Assembly: GCF_958295425.1 (NCBI RefSeq)
Contig: NC_081143.1
Span: forward strand, 21,277,322 to 21,341,321
Source of the DNA: Solea solea
Taxonomy: Eukaryota; Chordata; Actinopteri; Pleuronectiformes; Soleidae
DNA: 64,000 nt
Direction of reading: 5' to 3'
Below are positions 14,379 through 25,389 of the stretch, in pieces; position 1 is the first letter of the stretch; every line of letters begins with the position of its first letter. Under the pieces are notes generated by a model. The model was not told where the DNA came from and did no database searches. It was given only the letters and a program-made list of their open reading frames with translations. The translations under genes and the position numbers were made by a program.

Positions 14379-17084
14379 GGTCAATACACATGAAAAAACA
14401 TGATGTTCATGGCTTTCAAAGGTCTCTGACTCTGTATGCTTGTGTCTAGTTGGCCAAAGGACGCGCCCGTACCATTGCAAAATATGAGATGGACACAGTT
14501 CTGTCAGAGAGAGGTTCACTGATCATCTACCTGGACAAGGTAAGACATTAGACAATAGGAGTAGAGAAACACAATCAATACATTGTGGAACAAAATGTCC
14601 CCTCCTACAGAATGGCAACATTTCTTTTTGCTTAATGAACAGAAACAGCGAAAAGAAGCAGTTGCTATTTCACCTCAAAAAGTAGTGGAAGTTATTTTTA
14701 TCAGTTTGTTTTGCAATCCAGGGTTTTTAAAAGTGTTCATTTGAAGGCTCACATTTGCGCTGTGTCCTGTTTTGAGAATCTGTCATTATTTTATTATTTT
14801 ATTGATTAGTAAACACTGAATAGTTAAAGCTAAGAAACACTTAATTCTCTATGGCTTCATTGTAATTATTTAAAAAATACATTTAGGTGTAAGGAGGAAA
14901 ATAAGGTCACATTTATTGATACTAGTGATTTGTAGAATCACAATAAATCACAATGGCATCTTAAATTGAATCAGCACCTGATTATTGTGATAAATATCAA
15001 ACTGTGATAAAAGCATATTGTCCCAGACCTCTCAGACAACCTCACTTCTCATCTTTGCTTTACATTTCTCCACAGGTTTCTCACACACGATCAGAGGAGA
15101 TCACTTTTAGGATCCACCAGACTCTGAAAGTGGGCGTCATGCAACCAGCGGCTGTATCTGTCTATGAATATTATGACCGTAAGCCTTAAAGACACTTGGA
15201 TAGATCTGGATAGAGAGTACATAGACAGATTAGCAGTGTTAACAGTGTTGGATTGAATGCACATTTCATCAATGGGTGTCTTTATCATTGCAGAAACACA
15301 ATGTGTGAAATTCTACCATCCAGAGAGGAAAGCTGGGCAGCTGCTGAGGCTCTGTAGAAATGAAGAATGCACATGTGCTGAAGGTAAACACTATAGTGTC
15401 TCTCTGAAGATGCAGCTGAAAGTACTAAAGGAACTCATAATAACTACTAATATCATGCTTCATTAAAGAACTGATCATTTGTCATTCTGCTGTTTACAAC
15501 ATCACCTCCTCATCCTCTAAATACTTACCCTCAGTAACACTAGACGTCGTCATGATCTCCACTTCCACTGTCACACTGATGATGTCCAGATCTACATTCC
15601 TACCAAATCAGTCACCTCTGCCACCCACACGAGCAACAACTGCCTCACTGAAATAAAATATGGATGCAGTCACACTTCTATTAACTTCTACTAGCTGCAA
15701 TAAATCTGAAATAATTATCATTGGCTGTAAATTCCTCACCTGTTCCACAAAATGTATTATTATTGTTAACATCATTAACATCAGTAGTTAAGTATTGCAC
15801 CTCTATAAATCTGGTTACCTCAAAACCAATTCATGATAAAAAATATAGATATGGTTGAGGAATGTGTTTCACCGTTAATTTAGGATCAGAGCTGCAGTTT
15901 CCCACAACCTGCACTACACTGGTTACAATGGTAAGTGGTCTGTATTTCCAGCACCTTCCTAATCTCCATGACCTTTATATTACAGTTTTGCCATTCACAC
16001 AATCATACAGTGCATCCACAGTATGTGCAGCATTTGTTTCTCGTCCAGAGACACATTAGCATGTAGACTTACTGTTATTGTTTGTATCTTTACTGTGCGT
16101 CTGCTGTTTATTTCCAGAGAACTGCAGCATGCAGAAGAAGGGTAAAATCAGCAATGATTTACGCACAGCTAAACCCTGTGAGAGTACACCTACCAGCAAA
16201 ATTGATTTTGGTAAGACTCAGTGTGAATGATCTGCATTATTTTTAACTGTAAATGACCAGGATGTTTGTATAAGAAGAGGTTCATAAATAAGAAAATCAT
16301 CTGCCCCTTAATTTGTCCTCAGTTTACAAAGTGAGAGTGGAAGAATTCACAGATGGTTTGTCCACTGATATTTACACAATGCGGATAATGGAAGTGATCA
16401 AAGAAGGTGGGTGTGAACTGCCTAAAATGTATCACATTATACATGAGGGTTTTAAATCCCCTCATCTTATTCTTGTCTACAAAGTAAAGCCATTTTCATA
16501 AAATGTCCAATTTTTCCCTTTGATTCCCCTTGGGGGAGAAAATGGTAAAATAACAATCATGTTTTACACTTGTGCTTAAGATGTGTGTTTAATCCAGAAT
16601 TCTCTTCTTATTTTGAAAATCAGGAAATGATGATGTTGGTCCCCTGGGTAAAGTACGTGCATTCCTCAGTTACCCTCACTGCAGGGAGGCTTTAGAGCTG
16701 GGTGAAGGGAAAACGTATCTCATCATGGGCACATCAAAGGATATTCACAAGGACCAATCGTAAGTGTTTGCGTGATCAAATGTGTTCTTTATACTCCTGT
16801 TCTATCAATGAGTGTCATACTAAACAAACTGTGGTGGTTAGATCTTGTGTCACCCGGCAACATTATCATGCTGCACCCCGGAAGTGATTTGCTTTATGTC
16901 AAGACAGCATGTGAGTTCATGATACTTCTTCTCTCCCCACAGGTATCAGTATGTGCTCGGTGAGAGAACCTGGATCGAGTACTGGCCCACAGACGCAGAG
17001 TGTCAAACGGCTGAACACAGGCCAACATGTTTGGGCTTGGAGGAGATGGTCACGCAGTACACTCTCTTTGGATGTCCACTGTAG
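3044..17084 (+). CDS. c3: Complement C3, copy A (3' 32 exons; 5' exons not in window)
   Basis: Central complement component, secreted. Exons: 3044-3143, 3256-3350, 3434-3625, 3827-3982, 4193-4322, 4737-4805, 4993-5190, 5273-5387, 5471-5559, 6103-6242, 6879-7091, 8256-8319, 8428-8517, 8688-8891, 9235-9310, 9445-9604, 9704-9799, 12040-12190, 12568-12653, 13010-13087, 13175-13330, 13430-13492, 13587-13668, 13753-13801, 14234-14324, 14450-14539, 15076-15178, 15294-15383, 16118-16210, 16323-16406, 16624-16759, 16943-17084. They total 3681 nt, all phases compatible, ending FGCPL-stop. Visible: end of the beta chain, tetrabasic site (4763-4774), C3a with six Cys and LLLAR end, thioester GCGEQ (8762-8776), catalytic His codon (9590-9592), C-terminal C345C/netrin domain. 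It matches human C3 almost end to end, with identical sizes for many exons (213, 204, 76, 160, 90 nt). Oddities: the donor after 3982 reads GC instead of GT, and a BEL element fills the intron before the first visible exon. Exons 1-11 are either further left or lost; the window cannot decide. Confidence 0.95.
3754..3780. repeat. AT-rich triplet run and (GT)n microsatellite
   Basis: An AATAAT-type run near 3722-3755 followed by a GT dinucleotide run, in the intron after 3625. The equivalent intron of copy B has a longer GT run at about 34892-34930. Confidence 0.85.
4737..5190 (+). CDS. c3: C3 copy A: beta/alpha junction and C3a anaphylatoxin exons
   Basis: Exon 4737-4805 encodes [13 protein letters not shown] followed by the C3a start NTIMDV. 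Exon 4993-5190 (198 nt, phase 1-1) encodes the anaphylatoxin core with six cysteines in the family pattern CC-C-C-CC (near [25 protein letters not shown]) and ends in LLLAR, with the scissile Arg-Ser bond completed by the next exon (5273). Predicted C3a is 76 residues, against 77 in human. All elements needed for convertase cleavage and C3a release are present. The corresponding core exon is missing from copy B. Confidence 0.95.
5598..6043. mobile_element. MITE in C3 copy A intron between exons 19 and 20
   Basis: The left end CATAGACTGTATATCAACAT and the right end, whose reverse complement starts CATAGATTGTACAAATGG, form about 20-bp imperfect terminal inverted repeats around about 446 bp of noncoding DNA. 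The same element with the same flanks is in copy B at 37031-37428, so insertion preceded the C3 duplication. Superfamily not assigned. Confidence 0.6.
7255..7370 (+). repeat. Fragment of common teleost interspersed repeat (head part)
   Basis: The stretch around GGTTAGTGCTGTTGCCTTGC followed by AAAAAGGCCCAGGTTC and TGTGTGCGTGGGTTTT matches the head of the repeat whose tail is seen at 22090-22360 and 47290-47555. The equivalent place in copy B carries a longer version at about 39310-39580. It lies in the intron between 7091 and 8256; I see nothing else recognisable in that intron. Confidence 0.5.
8688..9604 (+). CDS. c3: C3 copy A: thioester-domain exons with GCGEQ and catalytic His
   Basis: Exons 8688-8891, 9235-9310 and 9445-9604. 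The thioester motif [13 protein letters not shown] is coded from 8762. The spliced distance from the thioester Cys (8765-8767) to the His codon CAT at 9590-9592 (context TVIHGEMI) is exactly 116 codons, the same spacing as Cys to catalytic His in human C3. In the family this His converts the thioester into a short-lived acyl-imidazole that reacts with hydroxyl groups. Copy A is therefore predicted to be a classical His-type C3. Confidence 0.93.
10380..11560 (-). mobile_element. Non-LTR retrotransposon (LINE) fragment with endonuclease domain
   Basis: Minus-strand translation (11154 down to 10624) reads [36 protein letters not shown] and [10 protein letters not shown]...[13 protein letters not shown], which are typical segments of the apurinic-type endonuclease of fish LINEs. 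The frame has internal deletions, and further 3' (10405-10620) the linker continues on the same strand. It lies inside the 2.2-kb intron of copy A between 9799 and 12040. Copy B lacks it there, so it arrived after the duplication. Not functional. Confidence 0.8.
14339..14376. repeat. (CA)n microsatellite in C3 copy A
   Basis: CA dinucleotide run just inside the intron after 14324. The matching site in copy B (about 49070-49085) has only a few units, in a stretch otherwise nearly identical. Confidence 0.9.
15076..17084 (+). CDS. c3: C3 copy A: anchor and C345C (netrin-like) exons
   Basis: The last six exons encode the end of MG8 ([11 protein letters not shown]...YEYYD), the FYHPERK motif and the Cys-rich C345C domain, ending [11 protein letters not shown]...FGCPL-stop at 17082-17084. 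In C3 this domain is the landing place for factor B and properdin. Exons and introns from about 14990 to 16480 are nearly identical to copy B at 49670-51110, while the final two exons have diverged again. An ATTAAA at 17461 is a possible polyadenylation signal; the position matching the AATAAA of copy B reads TATAAA. Confidence 0.92.
15530..15740 (+). mobile_element. LINE reverse-transcriptase relic in C3 copy A intron
   Basis: The plus-strand reading contains a decayed YADD-type block ([13 protein letters not shown]) followed by LTEIK and stops, as in L2/Rex-like fish LINE reverse transcriptases. The same relic is at about 50215-50365 in copy B, where about 47 nt are deleted, so it is older than the duplication or was shared by conversion. 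Confidence 0.6.
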
Positions 17085-18700
17085 TACAACACCAGAAAAT
17101 CCACTGTCTTTGTTTCTTTTTCATTTTTACATATGTTATGCAAAACTTTAACTGTTATAAAATGTAACAGATCAAAAGGTTACTCTGTGTGGTATAAACT
17201 GTAAAGTCTTCATCTAACTGTATGTGTGTGGTTTTTTATACATTAAGTTTGGTTAATGCACAAAATTAAATGGGTGATTATTACTGTCTGGGGTTTTAGT
17301 GAGAAATGTGTTTATAAATTTAGTATCAATTACTGTTCGGTGTTTTTTATCTATCACCACAGATGCTAATAACAAAGGAAAACTTAATCCAAATAACATT
17401 TACCTCAAACTTTTTATATCAATGTGAGTTTTAAAATTCACCTGAGTGCATTTAAATCTGATTAAAGTGAAACACAAATCCCTCTGTCTTCATACACTAA
17501 AAATTTTTTAATTTTGTTGATTCACTGTATAGTGTATGGCACTGTTTTCCAAACATTTTATATGACAATCCACTTTTTAAACCCAATTCATAATGTATAT
17601 TGTTATATGCAGTATATTAAGTATAAGATAGCTTTATTTATCTCACAGTGGAGAGAAAACGGCGTTACAGCAGCTCAACAATAGATAAAAACAAACAAAC
17701 AATATACAAGTAAGTAATACAAGTAGGAAATTATTTACATATATATATATATATATAAATATAAGTATAAATGTAAGTATAAATATACATATGTAAATAT
17801 ACATATGTAATAAGGTGCAGTAAGAATGTACAATGATTGTAAACATGTCGTTATGGCAGACCAAAAATGAAATGTGGTAACAACAGGGACATAAACATTG
17901 TTATAATATCTATACACTGTTGATATTATAAATCACAACAACCTCTAGAATTACTGATACAAAGTAAACAGTATTTATTCAATGTATGACTTCTGTGTCT
18001 TAGATAATGACAATATGGACTCCACTTTGCAGGTTTTTGTTACATAAATCAACTTTAAATGTGATGCCAAAGAAATCCAAAGTGCAGAGCAATGGCGAAA
18101 TGTACTGATCCAGTGTTGGATGTAGAGCAAGATAAACAATAGATCATTCAGTGTGTTTAAAGTCCATGATTAAGCAGGACAACCTTATCTAAAAAAAAAA
18201 ATGATTCACCCTTGTCTGTTTAGTTTTTTGCAATTAGGCTAAAACTTAAATACATTCAAACAAATTCTCTATTTTATTTATATACTGCTGAATGCTTGAC
18301 TATATGTACCCTTCATCCATTCAAACATTGTCCTTACTGACAGCAAACGTTCAGTCTATTGCCCAGTGGCATGTGGACAAGAGGAGCCAAGGACTGAACC
18401 AATGACTTGGGTCAGTGGCCGACCTGCCCTACTTCCTGAGCACAGCAGCACAAACCAAAGTGACCCCATCACCAAGGACCAGCCACTGTGCTTTATCCAT
18501 CTGAGGCTACAGCATAAAACGAGTGAAGGTCCCCCAACGCACACTTACAAAATGTGAGGTTAAACTAATTTCTATGGAATTTCTATGGAAAGAGGCTGCG
18601 GGGAAGTGTGGATAACATTTACACTTTTTTTGGTTGGTTCAATTCACAAATGAGGGCCTCTAAGATCATTCTGTGTGCTGAAACATATCAAATTTATCAA
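17085..18700. other. Copy A 3' flank: poly(A) signals, AT-rich microsatellites, LINE-tail-like sequence
   Basis: No gene seen. It includes the 3' UTR of copy A, a stretch at about 17620-17920 resembling the reversed 3' end of a fish LINE (TTTATTTATCTCACAGTGGA) with a TA-rich run at 17739-17760, and unique-looking AT-rich DNA. Confidence 0.5.
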
Positions 18701-18710
18701 ATCTTATCAA

Positions 18711-18765
18711 ATTAGCTCAGCTGGTAAGAAGTTGCGTTTTGAGTCCCGGGTTTGAAACCGACCTG
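18711..18765 (+). repeat. tRNA-like pol III box pair (tRNA-derived SINE head or pseudogene)
   Basis: TAGCTCAGCTGG at 18713-18724 matches a pol III A box exactly, and GGTTTGAAACC at 18750-18760 matches a B box with one mismatch (T for the usual C), at tRNA-like spacing. No complete acceptor stem is visible, so I read it as a tRNA-derived relic, not a working tRNA gene. Confidence 0.5.
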
Positions 18766-19134
18766 TAACAGACAGCTATATATGCACTCATCTCATATTA
18801 TGGTATTTGACTCCAGATGTGGAAAGAATGGCATTTTTTTTTCATTCTTCCACTCCTGTGCCGCTTAGATTTGTTTACATTTCCATTTAAAAATGATAAT
18901 TGTGACAATGAAAATTTAATTTTTTATAAAACAGTGCATTTGTATGTAAATGTTACTGTTTAAAAAAAAGGGAAACAAATTGACTTGGCCCCCCATAAAT
19001 CTTCACATTTTCAAATATGGCCCTTGTTAAAAAAAGGTTTGGACACCCCTGCACTACACTGTCCCCTCATTTCGCGCTAGCCTAACATTTTAGTTTGTGC
19101 TTCTGGGAAAGTCTGTTAAAACAAAAGGGAACTA

Positions 19135-19260
19135 GACTGTGTCTTTATTTGTATTTATTTAACCAGATAAAAGACCCATTGAGATCAAGAGGTCTTTCAC
19201 CAGGGTGACCTGGCCAAGAAAGGCGTCATAGCTAATAAAAAAGACAGGGAGATAACAGTT
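19135..19260 (+). repeat. Interspersed repeat of the 'TTTAACCAG' type
   Basis: Contains TTTATTTAACCAGATAAAAG, CCATTGAGATCAAGAGG and CACCAGGGTGACCTGG, a widespread fish repeat. A shorter relative is near 25945-25985. Confidence 0.5.
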
Positions 19261-19384
19261 ACAAAATAAACATTGAAATGTAAATGTTCATGCTTTGTTA
19301 AGTGTAAACATCATGCGCTGACTACATCAACTATTAGTGAGGGGGGGGGACATGGAGATTCCCTCACTGAGGGAGTGACTGATT

Positions 19385-19560
19385 CGTTCAATATGTGCTT
19401 TTATGTGTCTGCAGTGAACGGATCACTTTCACCCTGTGCGCTGTCTCACTCGAGTCCCAACAGAGCTCAGCTGAACTGGGAGAGAAACAAATCATTTCGG
19501 TAAGTGATTCAGTTCAGTTCATTCACCCGAAAGAACAAATCGATTGCGACCGACACAACA
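19385..19560. repeat. Interspersed repeat related in inverse orientation to 28110-28295
   Basis: Contains GTGAACGGATCACTTT, CTCACTCGAGTCCCAAC, CAGCTGAACTGG and GATTCAGTTCAGTTCATTCA. The reverse complement of these blocks appears, in order, at 28110-28295 inside copy B. Family not assigned. Confidence 0.6.
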
Positions 19561-20850
19561 CTATCAGACAGTCAACATGGCGCTGTATGAGGTTAGTGTG
19601 TCTTGGCAAGGGAGAGAACACATCTGCAAAATGCTGTTGCAACCTGGCCACATTTGCTCTCTGGGACGGTGAGAGATTGTTGTCACAAGGGAGCAGGGCT
19701 TATTTGGTGGAACCACCTCATCTCTCTCTGATACCGCACTGACCAGTGAAACTCTCCATGCTTTGAGGGGATTAAGGATTAGATCTATGAAACCCCAACC
19801 CCGTCAGAACACACAACCTCTTAGTCGACCTTATCAATTTCTTCAAGGTTCCTTTGTGGTCACACAACCTTTCCACTTAGTGACTAATATGGAGCTGGAA
19901 GAAGGAAGTAATAGTCTGAAAATTGTCTTAACCTATCCCCTCTGTTGTACGGGCGCAGTTGAGGTTCCTGGGCCTGGAGCAAATTCTCATGTGATATTGG
20001 ACCCAGTGTGTGGAGTTTTGCTCTCAACTCCAGGATATATTAAACCTCATTTTTACCTGGGCTAGGACCAACCTCCCAGTTTTCCTTTTATATAGGTCCA
20101 GTGTAGAAAAGTCTACTGTTTTTCTGTTGTATTATTTATTTAGCCCATTTACACCTTTGAGTTTCGTTTTAGTTTGTCCTAGTATGCTTTCCATACCTAC
20201 GTTACGTCATATCCTCTTAACAGTGAGGCTGGAGATGTGGATGTCATCTGTGCGCGTTCATGCAGAAACGTGAGTTTACCTGCCTTGTTGGACAGTGAAT
20301 ACTGTAATTATTAGTCAATGGTCTTGTTTTCTTGCTGTTTGGCTGTTGTATTTTCGCTAGTTTAACTATGTTGATCCAGAAATCCGTGTTTTGTTTCACT
20401 CGCGGTTAAATGCCATCTGGTCGAGTACTGCAGTGGTTTATTTTGTCCGCTAGGTGGCGACATTGACCATAAATTACTGTTTTGGCAAGTTACTCAGGGA
20501 TGATGTGTTTTGAGTTATTGTAATGCTGTTCAAGCCTGTTAAACTGGTGATTAACCCAGGATGTTTAAGTCTAACTTAATTTGTATATTTTTGGTGATTA
20601 TATAAGGTTAATAATCATATGCTGTTAATGTAGATTATGATGACTGGATACTACAATATATAATTCTTTTTCTTTTACTTTAGGACCACACATACACCCA
20701 TACATGTCCACTGACCCACCTGTAACTGCAACAATGAATTATTAAAGAACATTAAGGAACCTCTCTGTGTCCTGCTGATCAGAGCCCCTGTCCTCCAAGT
20801 CCTATCAAGCCAGCACATTCCCAGAGTACCCACTCACATCCAGCACCCCT
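19560..20850. other. Intergenic DNA without recognised gene
   Basis: Reading frames here are short and look like nothing I know. The sequence may belong to the 3' or LTR part of the gypsy-like element that follows, but I cannot show LTR boundaries. Confidence 0.4.
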
Positions 20851-21600
20851 CATAGTTTTCTGCCAAACAGCAGTTCATATGGAAAAAATCCTGTAGAGGC
20901 CTGGGAAACCTCCTGCACTGCAAACAGAGGATCTAGCCACCTATCCCAATTACAGTCATCCTCGTGCACAAACTGTATATCAAAACTGAGTGAATGTGGT
21001 ATACAGGGTAACCAGCTGACATTCAGGAAAAGATGCACACAAATGTTGCATTAAGGGGTGCATCAGGTGGGAGCTAATCACGGCCTTGACACTATGCCTT
21101 ACCCCCGATATCTAATTTCTACTGGCACAACAGGATATTTGTGAACGTCCCCATGCACACACCTATGAACCCATGATGCCTAACCAAAGACAGAGTCAAA
21201 TCAGGTTTTGGGGAACTATAGACTTTGCACAGGCAGAATCCACCATTGCCCAATGTATACCACCTGGATCCTTACCGGAATGCTGGGGGCACTCCATGAG
21301 GGGGCACTCTCTGAGGAAGTGTTGGCCCCACTTCCAGCAGTCCTGCTTTGGTGCTTGTGGAACCCCAGGTGAGTCAGGGCCAACGTCCGTAGTGGCAGGA
21401 ACCTGGGACAGAGAGAAAAAAGATGGAGGATAAGAGGATTAGAGCATTGAGGGGAGGGGAAAGTCTCTGGTGTGTGTGAGTCCTGGCTTCCTGCGGAAGT
21501 CTGGCATTGGTCGGACAGCTGCTCGTGGCTGTGGGCACTCACTGCCCCCGCTGGCAGACCCTCCAGAAATTGCTCCAGCACCTCCTGGGCCATTTCTCAA
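20850..21600 (-). mobile_element. Ty3/gypsy-like retrotransposon fragments
   Basis: The minus-strand reading at 21038-20850 contains VHEDDCNWDRWLDPLFAVQE and ASTGFFPYELLFGR, the typical end of the gypsy integrase core. The minus-strand reading at 21593-21216 contains EVLEQFLEGLPAG, as in gag or SCAN-like parts of fish gypsy elements. The pieces are out of normal order and truncated, so this is debris. Confidence 0.65.
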
Positions 21601-21857
21601 TACTCAAGTAAGCAAGCAAGTATGTATGTATTGTTCTGCTGTTTGAATGGTGGCTGGTGCCAAGTGCTGCAGCCTCATTACTGCCACCTACGGTGTTGAT
21701 AAATGAACATATGAAATACTTTTAATAAATGCATATATATATTGTTATTATTTTCACATTTTAAATATTTAACTTCATTTATTAATTGATTTCTATTAAA
21801 ATATACAATACAAATAATACAATGTGGAAAATAAATATATATCAGCATTGTAGAGTA

Positions 21858-21859
<2 letters not shown>

Positions 21860-21914
<55 letters not shown>
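21860..21914. repeat. (TA)n microsatellite
   Basis: Uninterrupted TA run of roughly 50 bp followed by CATACA units. Apparent open frames through it are artefacts of the repeat. Confidence 0.95.
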
Positions 21915-21918
<4 letters not shown>

Positions 21919-22084
21919 CACATACATGCATACATATGTTTATTTCAGATTTCTATTATCTGCTGCTATGCCCCGCCGTAATGTATTCTGGGATACATGG
22001 CCATCCCACGTACGCTTAAGTCGTAATTTGAACATAAAGTGTAACACAATGCAGCAAGAAGACCTGGGATCATGACCTAGTCGG

Positions 22085-22360
22085 AACAAGAGCCCCCCTG
22101 AGTGTGCTGGTTTCCTCCCACAGTCCAAAAACATGCAGATTTGGGGATTAGGAAAATTGGACACTGTAAATTGACTATAGGTGTGATTGTGAGAGTGAAT
22201 GGTTGTTTGTCTCTATATGTGGCCCTGTGATGGACTGATGACCTGTCCAGGGTGTAACCCGCCTTTCGCCCTTTGATAGCTGAAATTGGCACCAGCTTCC
22301 CCGCGACCCTTATGTGGAGGATAAAGCGGTAGAAAATGGATGAATGGATTGTATAGTTAA
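22085..22360 (+). repeat. Common teleost interspersed repeat ending in ATGGATGAATGGAT
   Basis: Shows GGTTTCCTCCCACAGTCC, AACATGCAGATT, CCTGTCCAGGGTGTAACC, AGGATAAAGCGGTAG and the tail. The same family occurs at 36425-36540, 39310-39580, 47290-47555, 53160-53245 and in part at 61845-61870. Probably a SINE or LINE-tail type retroposon, common across fish genomes. Confidence 0.8.
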
Positions 22361-22789
22361 TGTGAATAAGACTGAATTGGGAAGTTTATGTAACCTATCA
22401 AGGATTTTCCTTTATTAAAAATCAAATATTAATATACTAAAAGAGCAAATCCAGATTGTTTGAGCAGAATTTCCCTTTAATTTTTTCAAAAACTACAGTA
22501 AAAATGCATGAAACTCGGCACGATAATAGCCATAGTCAGTGTTAACAAATGAGCATTTTATGTAACCTATTAGGAGGAGAAAGTAGAAAGTACTGGATCT
22601 TTAAGACAGTGCATCTGCCAGAATGAAAATTATGAGCTTAAGTTAAAGAAAAGTAAAGAACAAAACACAACATAACATATCCCTCCTTAGACAACAATAT
22701 CCTCACATATCAACAGAAAATACAGCAAACAAGATAAACATCAGCATAAGTGAGTGGCTTGGCTGCTTGACTGCATTTGTTTATCGCCC

Positions 22790-22880
22790 TCAGGTGGACC
22801 CCAAAGTGACACCAGTGATTCAGCCCCTCAGACGTCTACCGCTTGCCCTCCGGGATGGTGTTGCAGCCAAACTCTGTAAC
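22790..22880 (+). mobile_element. Ty3/gypsy pol relic
   Basis: Plus-strand frame reads VDPKVTPVIQPLRRLPLALR, which resembles the segment just before the reverse transcriptase of fish gypsy elements. Only this short block survives. Confidence 0.55.
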
Positions 22881-25250
22881 GTTAATGTTAATTTCACTAG
22901 CTCACTGTGAGTTTGTGTGAGGTGCACTGGCAGAGAAGAACCCAAAAGCATGACAGAGACAGAGGATTGATAACTTAGGAGATGGTGAATGGAGTAGCCA
23001 TACCCGTTGTCCAGAGCAGTGGCGTAACATAGTAACAACAGGCCCCAGTGCAAGCTTTTATAACTCACACACACACACTGTATGTGGTATATATTACACA
23101 GCAATGTTGTTATGCCCCAGTCTAGGGGTCCTAGGACATAACAAGATATGGCCTCCTCTTCCCCAAGTCCCAAGTGACCACAAACAATTTTTAGTTGTAT
23201 ATTCAGAAAACAAAATGATATATATACAAAAGTAATTTAACTAACAAAATTAGATGACAATATATTTTAACTGAGGTATAGGCTTCAGGGTTGACTAAGG
23301 CCAAAATAACAAACAAAAAGTTGCCTGTCTAGAAAATAATAAACCTTACCTAGTCAACCTTAAGGAAACCAAATGACAAGGTCTACAAAGCTGAAGTGTG
23401 GCCCGTTGGGAGATGAGGAGGATGAGGAAGTGCGTGCTGCCATCTGCCATGCTGCCATTCTGCCCTCTGACGTCCACCATATCGGCACCTTATGTAGCAG
23501 GTGGTGGAGTACAGCCAATCGAGAGCCAGGGCCCTGAACCACTCCACCAATCCTGGCACGGCTATGGCACACACCTATTTGCCTCGGAGATTGAAGACAA
23601 AAAAAACACAGGGCACACAAAGCACTCACAGCAGTTTGAAATAAAAATAATGACTACAGTCATAACAATGTGTATTTCACTTTGGCTATTGTACTGGAAA
23701 GGTAGAAAGCAGAGGTCAAAGGGGAAGTGATCAGAACCATGGACAGCACTTGGTCAGAGTGCTTAGAGGTAAAAACTATAGCTGTGCCTCAATAGTCAAG
23801 GCTGCAAATGTGCAGCTGACTGGGCCAGTGGGCCTGTGTTCTTAAATATATACTAGCCCACACAACTCAAGGGTCCCTTTCTTCTTCTCCTAATAGAATC
23901 TGGCAGACATAATCCAGTGAGATCTGAGACCATGGATGATATAAAACAGTTAGGGGATGAAGTAGGCCACAAGGAGTTGACCATCTCTCTGTTTTCTTAT
24001 TACAAGGATGTCCCCCAGAATCATTGTCTAAGCAGGGCTAAGGTGTGTCTCAAACCTGGATGACAAACCACAAGACAATCTGGCAGAGGTAAGGTTATAT
24101 TAAATTCTTATATATATATACAGGCTTAACGAGAAGGGAGGGTGGAAAATTGGCCGACCAGTTTTTTCCACCAGAGCAGGAAGTAAAGGGAGGAGGGAAC
24201 TAATAAATCAGTCACACCTGATAGCGGAGGAGAGAGAGGGAACAAACTGAAGCTTATTTTAAAGAAGCTGGAAGGTGGAATGAATGCAGGAGGCATGCAG
24301 ACAAATGAAGAAATATTGTTCAATTAAGTTCTTTGAGCAACTAAGAAACGTAAACTTAAATACAGTTTGGTGTGTGGAACAAAAACGATGAATAAGCTGA
24401 TCCCTGGAGCTGGACACCATGATGATCTTTTGAATCTGAATTCTCGGTTGGAGAATTATAATAATCCTAATCCATTCATGTCCCACTGAATTGAAATTAT
24501 ATCAACCCACCCCATCTATCACATCTCTCTGAACTGATTTATATGGATTGTCCCCTTGTTCACCCTTGCCCTCCTCCGAACAGAATCAAACTGAACCGAA
24601 AGGACATTATTATTGAAAATCTTTTTTGATGCTTTCTCTGATGATTGTGAATTGTCTTTTGAGTTTGTGGGTTGGTCTAATTAAATTATTATTTTGAATA
24701 TAATATACACAAAAGTAACCATGCCTTGGTTGTATGTTCATGTCATGTTGGCATCTTTTGTAGCATAGAAATAAGCTAACAGGGTAATATTTGAAATTAT
24801 AAAAATTGACAGGTTTTAACTTTTGATTGTTCTGCCGTCTGGTGCCCAACATTACTCGTGTTTTTAGAGGCTTCTACGCTACAGGCAACTAATGAGGCAT
24901 GGAACAACAGGTGAGGGAATGAGTTTATTGAATAGAAGGGCAGGATCTGGTTTTCCTGATCATTTCCATGCCTCATCATGTATTTACTGTGTTTGATGAG
25001 GTCTATGTGCTGATTTAGCAAGGTCTGAAGAACTAAACTGACTTTAAAATTGGACAATTGCTTCATAAAACGCAGAAATAGAAATAGAAAAGCAGAACAG
25101 CATTGCATTGTTGATTCAGTTGTGAGTGTGGGATTCTGTTAATCACTGGACAGTTATTGATTTTCTCATGTTTATTTTTTCCTTTGGAAGGAGATAACCT
25201 TCAAAAGACTGGAACCATTTCTCAACTGCTGCTGGAAATTATGTCTTTGT
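22880..25250. other. Intergenic DNA, no gene recognised
   Basis: AT-rich sequence with short frames only. The more GC-rich stretch at about 23380-23630 has open frames on both strands but no recognisable protein and no conserved look. Nothing assignable. Confidence 0.5.
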
Positions 25251-25284
25251 GTTTACATACACGTGTACAGAGCGTTAGGGAAGA

Positions 25285-25389
25285 AGATGATGAGTCAGTG
25301 GGGAACTGAAGGTGGAAGGTGAGAGGATAAAAGGAGCAAGCTGTGGAGCAACCATCTACATTGACAACCGCACAGGATCAGGAACGATA
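25285..25389 (+). promoter_or_regulatory. Core promoter and 5' UTR of C3 copy B
   Basis: An ATAAAAGG TATA-like box at 25327-25334 lies about 60 bp before the start codon, which puts transcription start near 25358 and gives a short 5' UTR, as usual for liver C3 genes. An AP-1-like TGAGTCA is at 25291-25297, followed by GGGGAACTGA. Inferred from sequence and spacing only. Confidence 0.55.

Noticed and set aside
3044..17084. Copy A as a pseudogene
   Set aside because: 32 exons with compatible phases, no stop, and all catalytic motifs present; only the GC donor and the unseen 5' end raise doubt.
21786..22075. Open frames through the TA repeat (poly Tyr-Ile)
   Set aside because: Pure microsatellite translation, no protein evidence.
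23360..23730. GC-rich frames on both strands at 23.4-23.7 kb as a host gene
   Set aside because: No recognisable domain, no splice context, and both strands are equally open, as in repeats.
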